Counted from the first letter of the stretch, positions 23,814 to 35,830 are shown. The stretch: 64,000 nt of DNA from Capsicum annuum (GCF_002878395.1 NC_061115.1:54349917-54413916), one strand, 5' to 3'. Notes: generated by a model from the sequence alone, not told the origin. Numbers and translations are program-made.

Positions 23814-26490
23814 TATCATAACCCGAAAACCAAATGTGATGATGGCACTTGTCACTATAAGCCTTGGCACCTATCGCCCAAACTAATATGAAATGAAGGA
23901 TAACATCAAAATCCAAGGCAAGACTTCTAGAATGAAGTCAAACCACATATATAATAAAAATAGAAAGTACATAACCAAAAAAAACATAAGAATATCCCAA
24001 AATCTGGTGTCACAGTGTAAGATCCAACTAATAAAACTTGAAGTCAAAATATATATAAGATATCCATAAAGGAACAACTCTGTCTTTGAATACAAATAAG
24101 ACATATTCTAGGTAAGAAAAGGTAGAAATGAACTCCGAATGCATAAATCAACTGCTACCTCGAATAGACTCCAATTACCATTTGAATCAACTGCCGTGTG
24201 ATGCACTAGTACCTGTTTTTACACTGAAAGGGCACAGTAGGGGTGAGTAATGTCCACTTGTAATCAGTTGGTATTATAGGCTGATTGAGCAAAGCAGAAA
24301 ATAAAGCGTACAAAACACACACTAAGGGTAAGTCACCTGTAATTTAAAAATGTCCCAAATAGTAACCCACACCGCCTCCACTAACAATTCTATAATATTC
24401 ACAGATACTACATGCAAATACGGGGAAGAAGCACAAGTATATAGATATCATATATACAGGTACGAAGAAGTGGTACACATAGACTTATATCACATCAAGA
24501 CGATAATACAAAACAGAATGAATATAATAAATATATGAAATACAATGAAAGTGATAATGATGATGACGATGCTCGAGGTTGTCACACAACCTTTGTATAC
24601 ACCTATCGAGCTATGCTCCATATGTAGGACCCATAGGGGGTTTGTCGACCCATATACAATACAACATCCAATACCAATATACATGACTCCTATCTGGCAT
24701 GTCCCATGACAGAGAGTCTATAATGATGTCACACGCCTTTGTTTCTAGTATTTCCTCTGGGGTACCTATGTTTCACAAGTGCATATAATATGAGGATGCA
24801 ATTCTCTCAACCAACCAAAAATTAGAGATCCCAACTAAAATGCCAACCATGTAAGCTAAAATCCACTCAATATGCACAACAACCTACAAAACCAATATAA
24901 TCATATGCCAATAGAGCGAATTACACAATAATATGCCATTGATACCATTGATTGCAACTTAGGCTTTTCACCAGGCAGATACCACCTAAATATACATATA
25001 TAAATGCTAACAACATCATATAAAACCCTGTGCGATCACATATAACACCTAGTATCTCAAAACTACTAATTCACAATAACATAGGCCCCCATATAGGCAT
25101 GACAAAATAATATAGTCATTTTCATGATATGGTTCCCACACCCTTAACATGATTTTTGTATCCATATTAACAACCCAAACTAGTTTGTAGAAAGTTAAGC
25201 CATAACCTAACCCAAAGATTGAAACCTGCATGAACAAGCCTTCAATATCGAGATTTCACCTCGCAAATAGACCCAAAATCAACTAAAGCACACATATATG
25301 GAATCTGTACGTTAAAAGGAAGCCAATGATACCTTTATTACACACTTTAGAATTGGGGTCAAAATGGACCCCTGCAATGGGTTTTCAAAATGAAGGGTAA
25401 AATTAGAATTTTAGTACAACAATCTGTTTTCCATGATTAAAGGAACTTATAGAACTAAACTCAAGTTAAAATGGGTTGAAATTGGGATTTAAATGGTAGA
25501 AATGCTAATTTTAGCCTTCTGGGCCAGAATCCCCAAATTTCACCTTTAAATTTAAGTTTAAACATGAATTAAATGATGAGATCAAAGAAAAGTAGTTGAA
25601 ATAGGAGTTTGGAGCTTGCCCAAGCTTAAAAATGGAAGAAACAACACTAAAACTTAAAATCCAAGCTCCAATCTTGAAAATGGTGCAAAAATTCAAGAAA
25701 ATAATTATATATATGGTTACCAGGCGTCGCTAAAGCGGTCAAATAGCTGCTTTAGCGGTAATAATTAAAGTGGTAAAGTACTACTTACGAGATACCCGCC
25801 AATGCGTGTCTATCCACTAAAGTATACTAAGGTCGCATTAGTTCCTACCATGAGAACGGGTAGGGCACCGCTAAAGTGTCCTTGCCTAGATAGAGTCGGT
25901 CGTTAAAGTTTCCAAGGTGGCTCATTAGCGCCTGTCGGTAAAATGGCTAGAGTGGTGCTTTAACGGCTGCACCAGCTGAGTCGTGCACCAACTAGGGAGA
26001 CATAAAAAATTCCAAGTCTCAACAAGCCGCTCTTGATTCTTCCTTAATCCCAAGAATGCAAATGAACTATGCTACCCTATTAAATTCAATGCTTCATACT
26101 TAATGACGATATCAGATTTCTGAAAAAATGATGTTTTCATAGGGTTGTCCCTCAAGACCTATTCACACTATTTTTCAAATAAAGGGTCGAAATGAGCTAT
26201 AAAAGTCATAAAACCCCACCAACCATGTTACCAAACTAAAATTAAGGTTTTAGTTTTGCTGGTGCAATACGTCTTTCTATTGGCACACAGATCAAAAGAT
26301 GTTGACTGAAGTCAACTAAAGCCTTTAAGACCATCAAAATCACAATCTTACACAAATCACACTGAAATGCTTTGGGAATTATGCCAATCTTTCCAATACC
26401 CCAGAAATACCATAATGAAACTATGAGGAGAGGTAAAAAGGTCAAATCCTACAAAAATAAATATTTCACACAAAAAATTAGGTCATTACA
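23814..26490 (-). mobile_element. 3' LTR of gypsy element I
   Basis: In element orientation it starts TGTAATGACCT at 26490 and ends near GGGTTATGATA at 23814 (canonical CA changed to TA), 2677 bp. It shares blocks with LTR F (a gtccacttgta block near 24250 and 43160, and gatggcacttgtcac near 23840). A CG-rich dyad cluster lies at 25728-25990. No coding capacity seen. Confidence 0.75.
25728..25757. repeat. Dyad cgctaaagc/gctttagcg in LTR I
   Basis: Perfect 9-bp arms at 25728-25736 and 25749-25757 with a 12-nt loop. More ctaaagcg/cgctaaag-type words follow to about 25990. Confidence 0.75.
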
Positions 26491-28156
26491 TCACCTACCA
26501 CTAGGATTCTACTTCATCCTCAAACTAAAGGGAATAGAATTACCTGAATTAGTGAAAAGCCAGGGATAAATAATATGCATAACTCTAAATCATAGGAAGG
26601 GTAATTTCTCTCATGAGGCTTCAACTGATGAGAAGCATATAGAATCACCTTACCCTCCTACATCAACAAAATACCTTATCCAATACTACAAGTATCACAG
26701 AAGATAGTAAACCCATGCCTTTCTTGGAAAAAGTCAAGATTAGAGCCGAAGTTAACAAATTTTTGAGAATTTGAAAGCTTGTCTCATAAGTATTGTTGCA
26801 CTAAAAAGAAATCTTCTTCTGAGTCAACTTGGTCAACAAAGATGTATTAGATAAAAAACCCTCAACAAAGCATCTATGGTAGCCGACTAAACCAATAAAA
26901 TTCCAAATCTTAGTAGGAGAAATAGGCCTAGCCCAATCACAAACCACTGGAATCTTGGTCAAATCGACCATAATACCCTCTTTGGTCACGGCATGACCTA
27001 AGAAAGAAATAGACTCTAGCCAAAAGTCACACTTGGAGAACTTAACCTACAATTTCTCATCCCTTAAACTTTAAAGTACAATCTACAAATGTTCCTTAGG
27101 ATCGACCTTACTCTTGGAATAAGCCAAGATATCATATAAAAATACAATAGCTAAGGAGTCAAGATACAATCAAAATACTAGGTTTCTCAACTCTATGAAC
27201 ACGAATGGGGTATTAGTCAACCCAAAGAACATGACTAAGAATTCATAATGACTATACAGAGTTTGAAAAGATGCATTTAGGATATTTAAATCTCTAATAC
27301 TCAACTGGTGATCTCGAACCTCAAATCAATCTTCAAAAACACAAAAGCACCTCTAAAGCTAATCGAATAAATTATTAACACGAGAAATAGGATATTTGTT
27401 CTTATTTGTCACCTTATTCAACTGTCAATAAATAATATAAATACACATAGACCCATCTTTTTTCTTTAGAAACAAAACTGGAACACCTCAAGGTGAAATA
27501 TTAGGTTAGATAAATCCCTTATCCAACAACTCCCACAACTAATCCTCTATTTCCTTTAATTTTATTGGGTCAATCCTATAAGAAGGAATAGAAATGGGCT
27601 TGGTGCTTGGCTTAATATTAATAACAAAGTCAATATCATGATCCAGAGGCATACTAGTCAAATTCGAAGGGAAAAGATCCATAAACTCATAGAAAATACC
27701 TATAAAATCCAAAGGAGGAGGGGAAACAACACGAGTATCATGAATATGAGCCAAATATGCTAAAAACATCCTATCTACCAAGTGATGAGCCTAAAGAAAA
27801 GATATGATTCTCTTGGGAACTGAATGAGGCATATTTTTCCAAGCTATCCTTCGCACACCTGGCGAACCTAAAGTCATGATCTTAGCATAATACTCTAGGA
27901 AAACATGATAAGAAGCTAACCAATCCATACCTAATATAACATTAAAATCCACCTTATCTAATACAATTATATCTACCTATGTTTCATGCCCAGCTAAAGT
28001 CATAACATAAGATTGGTACACCTGATCCACCACTAAAGAGTCTCCTACATGGGTAGATACATGGATAGGCATCGCAAGAGGCTAGTAGTAAAAATCAAAA
28101 CCCAAAGAAAAGTATGCATACATATGTGGAGAAGTCGGTCCACCACTAGAGGCTCT
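26491..28156 (-). pseudogene. Gypsy element I protease, RT and RNase H fragment (integrase deleted)
   Basis: Reading leftward from 28156: a protease region (PIHVSTHVGDSLVVDQVYQ, VDFNVILGMDWLA), the linker (FYEFMDLFPSNL, DHDIDFVINI), a badly decayed reverse transcriptase (27540-27000), the post-RT block (WNFIGLVGYHRCFVEGF, 26989-26801) and an RNase H block around 26720-26590 ([21 protein letters not shown]). Then the sequence jumps to the element's end near 26560 with no integrase. Gag is also missing on the right. Many stops. The order is that of Ty3/gypsy pol, on the minus strand. Confidence 0.8.
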
Positions 28157-28385
28157 TGTAATGACCTTACTAGATCATGGGACATTTTACTCTTTTCCTT
28201 ATTTATCTCTCATTATCTTTTTAATCATACATTTTAATGTTGGTGATCTAATTATTGTGTTATTTTAGAATTTATCCTATTTTTCATCGATTGGCCCATT
28301 ACTTGTCATTCCAAGCTATGGTTTGGATTACCTACTGGTAGGTTAAAGTAGGTGCCATCATGACTCGAGAAATTAGGTCATGACA
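28157..28385 (+). mobile_element. Short LTR remnant N
   Basis: It begins TGTAATGACCT and ends AATTAGGTCATGACA, with gtaggtgccatcatgactcga before the end, which resembles LTR ends of the F/G/I type. At only 229 bp it would be an LTR with most of its middle deleted. No target duplication was found. Confidence 0.45.
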
Positions 28386-28406
28386 CATTACAATTAGATT
28401 GTTATT

Positions 28407-28411
28407 ATCTC
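28407..28411 (+). other. Target-site duplication of copia D (left)
   Basis: atctc, repeated exactly at 40625-40629. Confidence 0.85.
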
Positions 28412-28599
28412 TATTAAATATGGTATAACTAGAGTAGGTTGAGGTACTTTATAATTCCTAGATTTAATTAATTATGAGATTTTTTTAAATTTTTTTTCTT
28501 ATTTACATTATCTATAATAGCTATTTAGTCCCATGAACTTTAGTGAATAATCAATCATTACAATTCCCAATAACTCTTTTCTTCTTTTTTAATTTCACA
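28412..28599 (+). mobile_element. 5' LTR of copia element D
   Basis: 188 bp, similar to 40429-40624 (shared ttaaatat start, ctatttagtcccrtgaact block, and aatttcaca end). The first two bases are TA rather than TG. Short LTRs of this size fit several plant Ty1/copia lineages. Confidence 0.88.
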
Positions 28600-28611
28600 T
28601 GGTATTAGAGC
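28600..28611 (+). other. Primer-binding site of copia D
   Basis: TGGTATTAGAGC, one mismatch to the initiator-Met tRNA complement, directly after the LTR. Confidence 0.85.
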
Positions 28612-28940
28612 TTCGGGGTTCTAAACCCCTTTAAATGTTCATCTCTCAATAATAGAATCTAAAACTAGAAAACGGAAGGAATGTCAGCTTTCAAACAAAT
28701 TAGAATTAACCATATCAAAATTCTTTTGAGTTTCACCTCTCTCTTTTTCTAGATAATTTATTTTTTTTGTATAAATTCCTTATTTCCTATCTCTTTCTCT
28801 TTTGCTAAATCTTTATATTTCTTTCTGAATCATCTAGTAGAAAAAAATTAGGAAATAACTAAATTGATAATTAGACCACTGGAAATTGTGTAGTTAGGTT
28901 AATTGTTTCCTCTACAACATCACTTATAATTACTATAGTA

Positions 28941-29830
28941 ATGTTAGAGGGTAGTGGTAATTACACCTCTTGGGAAACTGCTACAAATTTGTGGTTTACA
29001 TGTCGTGGATTTGACCAATTGCTCAATAGCAGTAGTGATATTAGGACAGCTGATAGACTATGTTGGGTTAAAATAGATGAATAATTATGTAATCTTCTAT
29101 GAAATTCACTTGTTCCTAAGTTAATAAATTTATTCTAGTCTTATATTACTTGTTGCAAAGTGTGAACCAAAGCCAAGACTTAGTATGAAAATGACATGTA
29201 ACTCATCTACAAAGTTGTGAATGATACTGTTCATCTACTATAGAATCAACAGGACATGATGAGTTACTTGGGTCTGGTAGAATCCTTATGGGATAAATTT
29301 GATTCTCTTATGACTTTTACCGACAAATTTGATGATGGGGAGACACAAAGAGACAGGTTCTGTATTATCAAGAGACACAAAGAGGTAAGTTCTTTATTGT
29401 ATTGGCATTGGTTATGTTACAAGTAGACCTAACCTTATTTTGTGAAAAATTCTTTCTAGCTTATTTGTTCCTACCATGGAAGAAGTATTTGCAAGATTAC
29501 TATGCATCATATCTGTATCACCTAAGCTAAAAATTAATAATGCATCAATAATGGCTATCCAAACTAATAATTTGGAAATTAGGTATATAAAAGGGAAATA
29601 AAGGAATAATATGTGGTGAACTCAATGTTCTAAGTTAGGACATGTAAGAGAGGAATGTTAGATTCTTCTCTTATATCATACTTATTGTAACAAGGCAGAG
29701 CATATAAGAGTGGAATGGCAACATATTTATGGTAAACCTCCATGCGATTATGATCATTCTCAACATACAATAGTTGTGGCCCATAATGAAGATAGTATTT
29801 TATCTACACCTAATGTCAGGGATGGATCAT
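28941..29830 (+). pseudogene. Copia D gag (decayed)
   Basis: Reads GNYTSWETATNLWFTCRGFD, then blocks typical of plant copia gag (DEXLCNLL, VNDTVHLL, DMMSYLGLVESLWDKFDSLM), and a zinc knuckle at about 29628-29668 (CSKLGHVREEC) that has lost the spacing of its first Cys pair. Stops and frame changes are frequent. Gag would form the particle that packages the RNA. The assignment rests on motif order. Confidence 0.75.
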
Positions 29831-29930
29831 CTTAATCTATCACTTTAATTGGAGCAGACTATAATGACCACCTTCAGTACGAAGCGCCAAGGCAATAATC
29901 ATTAATTCCACAATCTGCTTGCACTGTACA

Positions 29931-30496
29931 ACTTGGTAAATTTTTTCCTTATGTCACATAATTATCATTATAGGGATAATGGATTCTTGATTCTAGTCCT
30001 TTTGACTATATTTTTGGTAACCAAAATACTCTTTCTACTTTTAATACTTTTTATACTCTCTCCACTATTAGTTTAACTAATAAATCAAAGACTGTTGTAA
30101 AGGGGGATATGTCTAGCTCTCCCTCAGCATTCTATACCTTTAAAATCAACCTTTTTTGCACCGAATGTCCATAAAATCTTATTTTCTATTGCAAATTAAC
30201 CAAAAACTGAGAATATATTGTAAACTTTCTTGATTATTTTGTTTTTCTATAGCATCAGAGAACGAGATAGATGATTGGAAAATGAATTGAGTTCCAGGGG
30301 TTTTACCTGCTATGATCTCAACGCCACATGTTGCTTTTAATTCCACTACTTCCACTAAATTGCTCCATAGTAAATTAGTTCATTCAAGTCTCTTGAAACT
30401 ACAAAAGATGGTTCCTAGTTATCTTTGCTAGAATATAAGTCAATTTAGCTTAGGAAGCATACTCGTGCATTTTTCCCAAAGTACATCAATAGTAGG
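29931..30496 (+). pseudogene. Copia D protease and pre-integrase region (interrupted)
   Basis: The protease motif reads WILDSSPFDYIFGN, where DSG-A-x-D-H is expected, so the catalytic Gly is Ser. Near 30340-30450 the pre-integrase block is recognisable (STTSTKLLHSKLVHSSLLKLQKMVPSY). The gene is cut at 30501 by element C and resumes at 37957. Confidence 0.75.
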
Positions 30497-30501
30497 GCCA
30501 C
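30497..30501 (+). other. Target-site duplication of gypsy C (left)
   Basis: gccac, repeated exactly at 37952-37956. Confidence 0.88.
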
Positions 30502-30860
30502 TATAATACCCCTTATATTTCATTGCTTAGTTCAGCTCATAGTGCATTAATAAGAGACTTAGAACCTAAAAATTTAGCTAAGTGTTGGAGACTTATTTTT
30601 ATTTTGGCCTCTTTATTTCAATGATCTTCAAAGTGAGCTTCCTGAACCCGAGATGATAGTTTCAAAGTTAATTTATATTTAGGGGTTTAACTAACATGTC
30701 TAGAGTAAGTTTCAGATTTTTTAAAAAAGGTTTGGACCACGTTTGGATTCCCAAAATAGCACATCACCGTGATTGTACAACGTCGTGGTGGCTATGGTGG
30801 TGGTCACTTCACCACATCACGGTGAAAACCAAAACTACAACTGTCAGCTTTTAGCAAGTC

Positions 30861-30897
30861 ATTGCGATTTCATCGTATCATGGTGAAAAATCACAAT
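30861..30897 (+). repeat. Hairpin in LTR C, 5' copy
   Basis: attgcgatttcatc (30861-30874) pairs with ggtgaaaaatcacaat (30882-30897) apart from a 2-nt bulge, one C.A mismatch and one T.G pair. Its counterpart is at 35795-35830. Confidence 0.65.
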
Positions 30898-32216
30898 GAC
30901 AGCCTTGGCGCATCACGGTGAGGGTTAATTTCGCGTTCCAATTATGAATTTTAATTTCCTAAGGGTAGTCTTGCCATTTTTCTCTCACCCAAATCCATCC
31001 AAAACACGAAATTAAAACCTCCAAAGGGCATTGATGCCCTATTATTCATAAATTCTCTCCAAGAAAGTAATTCTTACTCAAGAACAAACCCTAGCCCTTA
31101 CAAGATTAAAGCTCATGTTTTAAGAAAACCACCAGTAATCAGTTCCTCCTTCAGTTAAGCTTAGTTTCATACAGTAATCAGTGTCAGGTCAGTTGGTTGT
31201 AGAATTTAGTATCGAGCAGACCTAGGGCTGGGGGCTCATCCCTTAAGTTAGGACTTGGTCCTTAGAAGCAATCCCTAAGTTCCATAACTATGTTTCCACC
31301 TTAGGTTATGAGATGTCACCCGCCAGTTTAGGACTGACACTCTTAAGGATCTCCTTCCAGTTAAGGACTGACTCAGGGGTCCCCCATCAGATTAGGACTA
31401 ACTCCACCACCATTGTTAGTACCTGTGGCACAGTACTAGCACCCTTCCAGCTGGGGTCACAGGTTGGACCCCACTCAGTTTAGTTTGGTTCATATCGGTT
31501 AGATGATACCTCCTACTAGTTCAGTTTAAAATTTAGTTCAGTTTTGCTTGACCATAGCATACAGTTTATTAGTTATTTAGTTATCAGATTTCAGTATTTT
31601 AGTTTACAGACTATTTCAGAATCATGTTATATGCTTGGTCATGCATTATTAGATGTTATAACATTCATACATTCATGTTAGTTATCCAGTTATCTCATGT
31701 TATTCATTCAGTCAGTTATTATTTATACACATGAACCCATGCATATTAGCCTAACCTACTCTAACATACCAGTATATTCAAAGTACAGACTGCATACTCA
31801 TTTCTCGAGCTATGATGTATCATATTATAGGATCGGACTCTTAGGTTTCCCATCATAGTTAGATGTTCTAGCGCATCAGAAATAACAACAGTGGTGAGTC
31901 CTCATATTTTGAGGGCCAGTTATGTTTATTTAGTACTTGAGTCCATAATCTATCGAAGTTAGTTGAGGACATGTCCCATTAACTCCACAGTCATTTAGTT
32001 AGAGACTTTCAGATACTTTTAGACAGTTATCCAGTTTTTGGTTGATTATTAATCTTAACATTATTACTTCTAGAAAATTGTTTTAGATTTAAAAGTTCAG
32101 TAATGTATTAGTATTGTAAAACTGTATGGCATATTCAGTTATTTCACATATATGTATCTTTTATTAGCAGTTTCATTCCGTGCTTAGAATAGGTACCAAC
32201 TCATGGGTTAACTTGT

Positions 32217-32230
32217 GGTCACTTGTGATT
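32217..32230 (+). other. U5 stem-loop, element C 5' LTR
   Basis: GGTCA-CTTG-TGATT, 5 pairs including two G.T, 43 nt before the LTR end, followed by gtaagcatcgtgtgac. Confidence 0.55.
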
Positions 32231-32277
32231 GTAAGCATCGTGTGACATCCAGGGTGTGCTCTAAGGTGTTACAAACT

Positions 32278-32289
32278 TGATATCAGAGC
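32278..32289 (+). other. Primer-binding site of element C
   Basis: TGATATCAGAGC, identical to the primer site of element A, four bases after the LTR. Confidence 0.85.
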
Positions 32290-32502
32290 CTAAGGTTTTA
32301 AAGTATCCTTGGGGGTCTGAAAGTCATGTTGAGTACAGTTTTATGCATTGGTGTAAAGTATGCCACACTTATGGGCAGGAGGCTACAAAATATTTTAGGA
32401 AATGTTTCCCTTATTTTAGTGTTTATATCGTGCGAATGAGCATGAGTTCAATTTAAACTCTTTGTCTAATTCAATCTTCTTCCCATTTATAGAACACATC
32501 TC

Positions 32503-33657
32503 CTAGATAGACTAATAAAAGGAGAAACAAGAATCAACCTGCACTTCCACCTGTTCTTGAAGATCCCCTTAACGAGCATGTCTCTTATGCTGAATTCAGA
32601 GCTACATTCACCACTTTAGCTCATTTACTAACAAATCAGAATAATCAAAAGGATTAGAATACCGCCGAAGCTAGGATTCAGGATTTCACCTGAATAAACC
32701 CTTTATTATTTTTGGGATCCTAGTCTGATGAGGATCCACTGGAGTTCCTTGATATGGTTTAGAATATAACTGATATTATGGGAGTGAATTTTAGTAAGGG
32801 TGTAGAGTAAGGTGCTTGCCAGTTATAGGATGTAGCTCACACCTGGTATAAGTAGTGGAAGAGAGATAGAGGCATAAATACAAGACCAGTTGAGTGGGAG
32901 GAGTTTTTCTAAAATCTTTTTAGATAGGTTCTTTCCCTTGGAGTTAAGGGAAGCTAAAGTGCAGCAGTTTATCAATTTTAATCAGGTCAAGTGAGTGTGA
33001 GGGAGTATTCTCTTAAGTTTATACATTTGTCTAGGTATGCTCTGAATGTGGTGTTTGATAACAGGTCTAAAATGAGTCAGTTTGTTTCTGGTGTAGCTGA
33101 TAGTATAGTCAAAAAGTGTAGGACTACTATGTTGATTAATAAGATGAACTTTTCTTGGCTCATGGTTAATGCTTACTAGTTTGAGAAGGATAAAGCTAAG
33201 GAGAAACAAAGAGAGAATAAGAGGCCTAGGGCAGGTAGTTTTAATTTTTCTCAGCCAAGGTCAGAGGGTGGTAACCATTCTCAATTCAATCAGAAGTTTT
33301 CAGCCCCAGCTCCATCTTTAGTTAGTGCTCCGATACCAAAGTTTGGGAATGATAGTCGTAATGAGGCATCAGGCCCCAAGACCCATGGTAGTAGGAACCG
33401 TGGTCATACCCATTTCTTTTGTGAAGAATAGAAATCACCTAAGTGTGTGTAGAGCTGGTAGTGATATGTGTTTTGGGTCTGGGAAGCCAGACCACAGATT
33501 TTGGAAGTGTCGAGTAATGGCTCAGAGAGAAAAGGATTTACATCAGCAGGGTAAGTCTAACCATCCCCCAGTTCCATTGGATCACCCAACTCAGCAGGGA
33601 ACCACTTTAAGTGCCACTAAAAGTCAATGTCAGAAAAAAATTTATGCATTCCAGTCT
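32503..33657 (+). pseudogene. Element C gag (decayed)
   Basis: Near the N-terminus it reads VSYAEFRATFTTLAHLLTNQ and, after stops, DEDPLEFLDMV and ITDIMGVNFSKGVE, then VREYSLKFIHLSRYA and a basic region (KEKQRENKRPRAG). A zinc knuckle at 33469-33510 reads C-F-G-S-G-K-P-D-H-R-F-W-K-C: the second Cys is Ser (33478-33480). These are the same gag blocks as in A and B, so the three elements are related. Frameshifts separate the capsid part from the knuckle. Confidence 0.82.
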
Positions 33658-33689
33658 TGACATGATCATGAAAGTTCTCCTGATGTGAC

Positions 33690-34080
33690 TATGGGTACAT
33701 CACGAGCCTATCATATTCTTGTGTAGGTTTTAATAGACCCTGAAACTTTACTTTATCTTTGTAACCCCTATTTAGGTATTTAGTTCAGTGTAAGTCCCAA
33801 AACCTTAGCAAAGCCCTTTTCACTATCTACCTCAGTGGGTAAATCTATCCTGGCCAGACGAGTATACAGAAACAGCCCAATTTCAGTATCCCAGTAAATC
33901 ACTTCAGTTGATTTAAAAAATAGAGTCGTTTAGTTTTAGTTTTCGAATGAACCGATCATTGAATGGATGGGTAGTAACTCAGTTCTTAGGAGTTAGACGT
34001 GTTTTTAGATTCTTTCTCAAAATTCTATGATAGCATATGTTCTAGAATTAGAGGTATGAAACCCAAAGTTTAGCAATAGT
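33690..34080 (+). pseudogene. Element C protease remnant
   Basis: VLIDPETLLYLCNPYLGI matches the LLDPGxxxSYVTP protease start (DPG now DPE), followed by LSTSVGKSILARRVYR and, out of frame, FSNEPIIEWMGSNSV, the usual end of the protease-linker region. The ILGMDWL block was not found. No reverse transcriptase follows. Confidence 0.65.
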
Positions 34081-35154
34081 AATAGAGTTGGGATAGTGTT
34101 ATCTAAATTTGAGCAGATTATATTTCATGAGGCTAGTTGGATGAAAGGTGAATCAGTAGGCTTGAAGCAGTGTATGCAAGAATTTAGGATTGTTGGTTCA
34201 AAACATATGTTGTGGATGTGATACTTGTAGGCTATGATAAAAGTAGTATGGTTATTAAATAATTAGGGATATCCATGTTATGTGTTAGAATCTAAGTTTT
34301 AATCTTTGAAGGTTGGGCTAGTAGAAAAGGAGTTGAAAATTCTAAGCTAGTCAATTTTAAGTCGTTACATGATAATTGTTGGGGATATAGATGGCTAAGA
34401 GTTGTATCTCAGAAGTAAGTGCTAGCAGAAAGTTTACATTATCAAGTGTGATCTTTCAAGGTGAGTTTATCATTTATGTGAATTATTGTACCCCAGACTC
34501 TAGAATAAAGTGGTTTCAATTCAGTTAGAGTTCAAAAGGGTTTATAGGCTTAGAGTGATGGCTTAAAGCTAAGGGGGGGGGGGGTATGATAGAACAAGAA
34601 AACCAGGTCAGGCTCTCAGATTCTAGTTGTGATGCAAGTGTATTGCAAAACAACACTAGAGAGAAAATTGTGCAGCCCATTCTTTTCTCAGTGCAAGGCT
34701 TTTAGTCATAATGATCTATACTCATGCCTTACATGTCAGATCATATTTCATGTTCATGCACATCACAAAAGAATTTGTACGCTTCCAATCCCTAGTATAA
34801 GGAGTTCCAGCTTACTCAACAGTAAGAATCATGTTCCACAAATTTACAAACTTTAAAATTAGGTCATGCAACTCATAACTCAAGTACTCATGCTTTGTAG
34901 TATGTTTAGTTCCACTACTTAGGCTATACTCTCAATGATCAGCAAAATTCAGATTGTTGTTATGTATATCCTCAGATTTGATTTCTTGATGAATTCATGT
35001 CATTGATATTCCATTCCCCAGGCCTCAGTTTCATATTCCAGATATTCAGTCATGATTCAGTTTGTAAGAGTCCTGTGCATCATCTCAATCTTTCCTTAGT
35101 ATTTCAGTTAAGCCAGTATCATTTGGGGGATGAACTATCCCAAAGGGGAGATGT
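34081..35154 (+). mobile_element. Element C interior without recognisable pol
   Basis: This ~1.1 kb occupies the place of RT, RNase H and integrase, but shows none of their motifs on either strand. It includes a run of twelve G (34573-34584) and ends with a purine tract and an LTR-start-like sequence at 35155. The open frame 34629-34856 has no familiar motif. The element would depend on another for enzymes. Confidence 0.55.
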
Positions 35155-35434
35155 TGTAACACCTTGAGTTTTCATATACTAAATCTCTCAAATTTTTTTT
35201 CCAAAACTAGATCCAGCCTGAGGCATTGGTTACTAATAAGTTGACTTTTTTTTCTATCTTAGTCATATAATCACCTTCATGTCATTGCATGCTTTGACGA
35301 ATCAGTTTTTATACTCAGTCATGTAATCATGTTCCCAGTCAAGCATGTTCAATAAGTAATCTCAGTTGCCTTGGTTTAGTACTCTCAGTCTAACCAGTCT
35401 TATTTGAGGATGAATGTTCCCAAATGGAAGATAT
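35155..35434 (+). repeat. Duplicated pre-LTR segment with second polypurine tract
   Basis: AAAGGGGAGATGT followed by TGTAACACC at 35155 looks like a PPT plus LTR start. 280 bp later AAATGGAAGATAT and TGTAATGCCCC (35435) form another. The ~65 bp before each are clearly related (gaggatgaatgttccc and gggggatgaactatccc). The second is the real 3' LTR edge because it matches the 5' LTR. Confidence 0.7.
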
Positions 35435-35794
35435 TGTAATGCCCCGTACTTTTCTTAGCGTGGTTCAACTTATAGTGTATGCATAAGATACTTAGAACCT
35501 GAGAATTTAGCTAAGTATTGGAGACATAGTTTTATTTATTGTCCCTTAACTTCAATGATTTTTAAAGTGGCCTTTCCGATCCCAAGATAATAGTTTCTAA
35601 GTTAATTCACATTCAGGGGTGTAAGTAGCGTGTGTTGGGTAAGTTTTGGATATTTCGAACAAGGTTTGGACCATATTTGGATTTTCAAAACAACATTTCA
35701 CCGCAATTGCACCGTATCGCGGTGGCTATAGCGGTGGTCACTTCACCACGTTGCGGTGAAGTCCAAAATAAAAATTGTAAGGTCCCAGTAAGGC

Positions 35795-35830
35795 ATTGTA
35801 ATTTCACCGTGTCGTGGTGAAAATTACGAT
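35795..35830 (+). repeat. Hairpin in LTR C, 3' copy
   Basis: attgtaatttcacc (35795-35808) pairs with ggtgaaaattacgat (35816-35830) with one bulged A and one T.G pair. It is the counterpart of 30861-30897. Confidence 0.7.

Larger units (their letters stand above)
30502..32273 (+). mobile_element. 5' LTR of gypsy element C (internally deleted)
   Basis: It starts TATAATACCCC (TG changed to TA) and ends AAGGTGTTACA, 1772 bp. It aligns with 35435-37951 but lacks ~720 bp corresponding to about 36066-36788; the break is near 31133. A cluster of caccgtgat-type dyads lies at 30763-30915, and the U5 stem-loop at 32217-32230. Confidence 0.9.

Noticed and set aside
28157..28385. N as a small inverted-repeat (MITE-like) element because tgtaatg and cattaca bracket it
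   Set aside because: Its end (ggtcatgaca with the gtgccatcatga block) is a gypsy LTR end, and the outer cattaca gives no target duplication.
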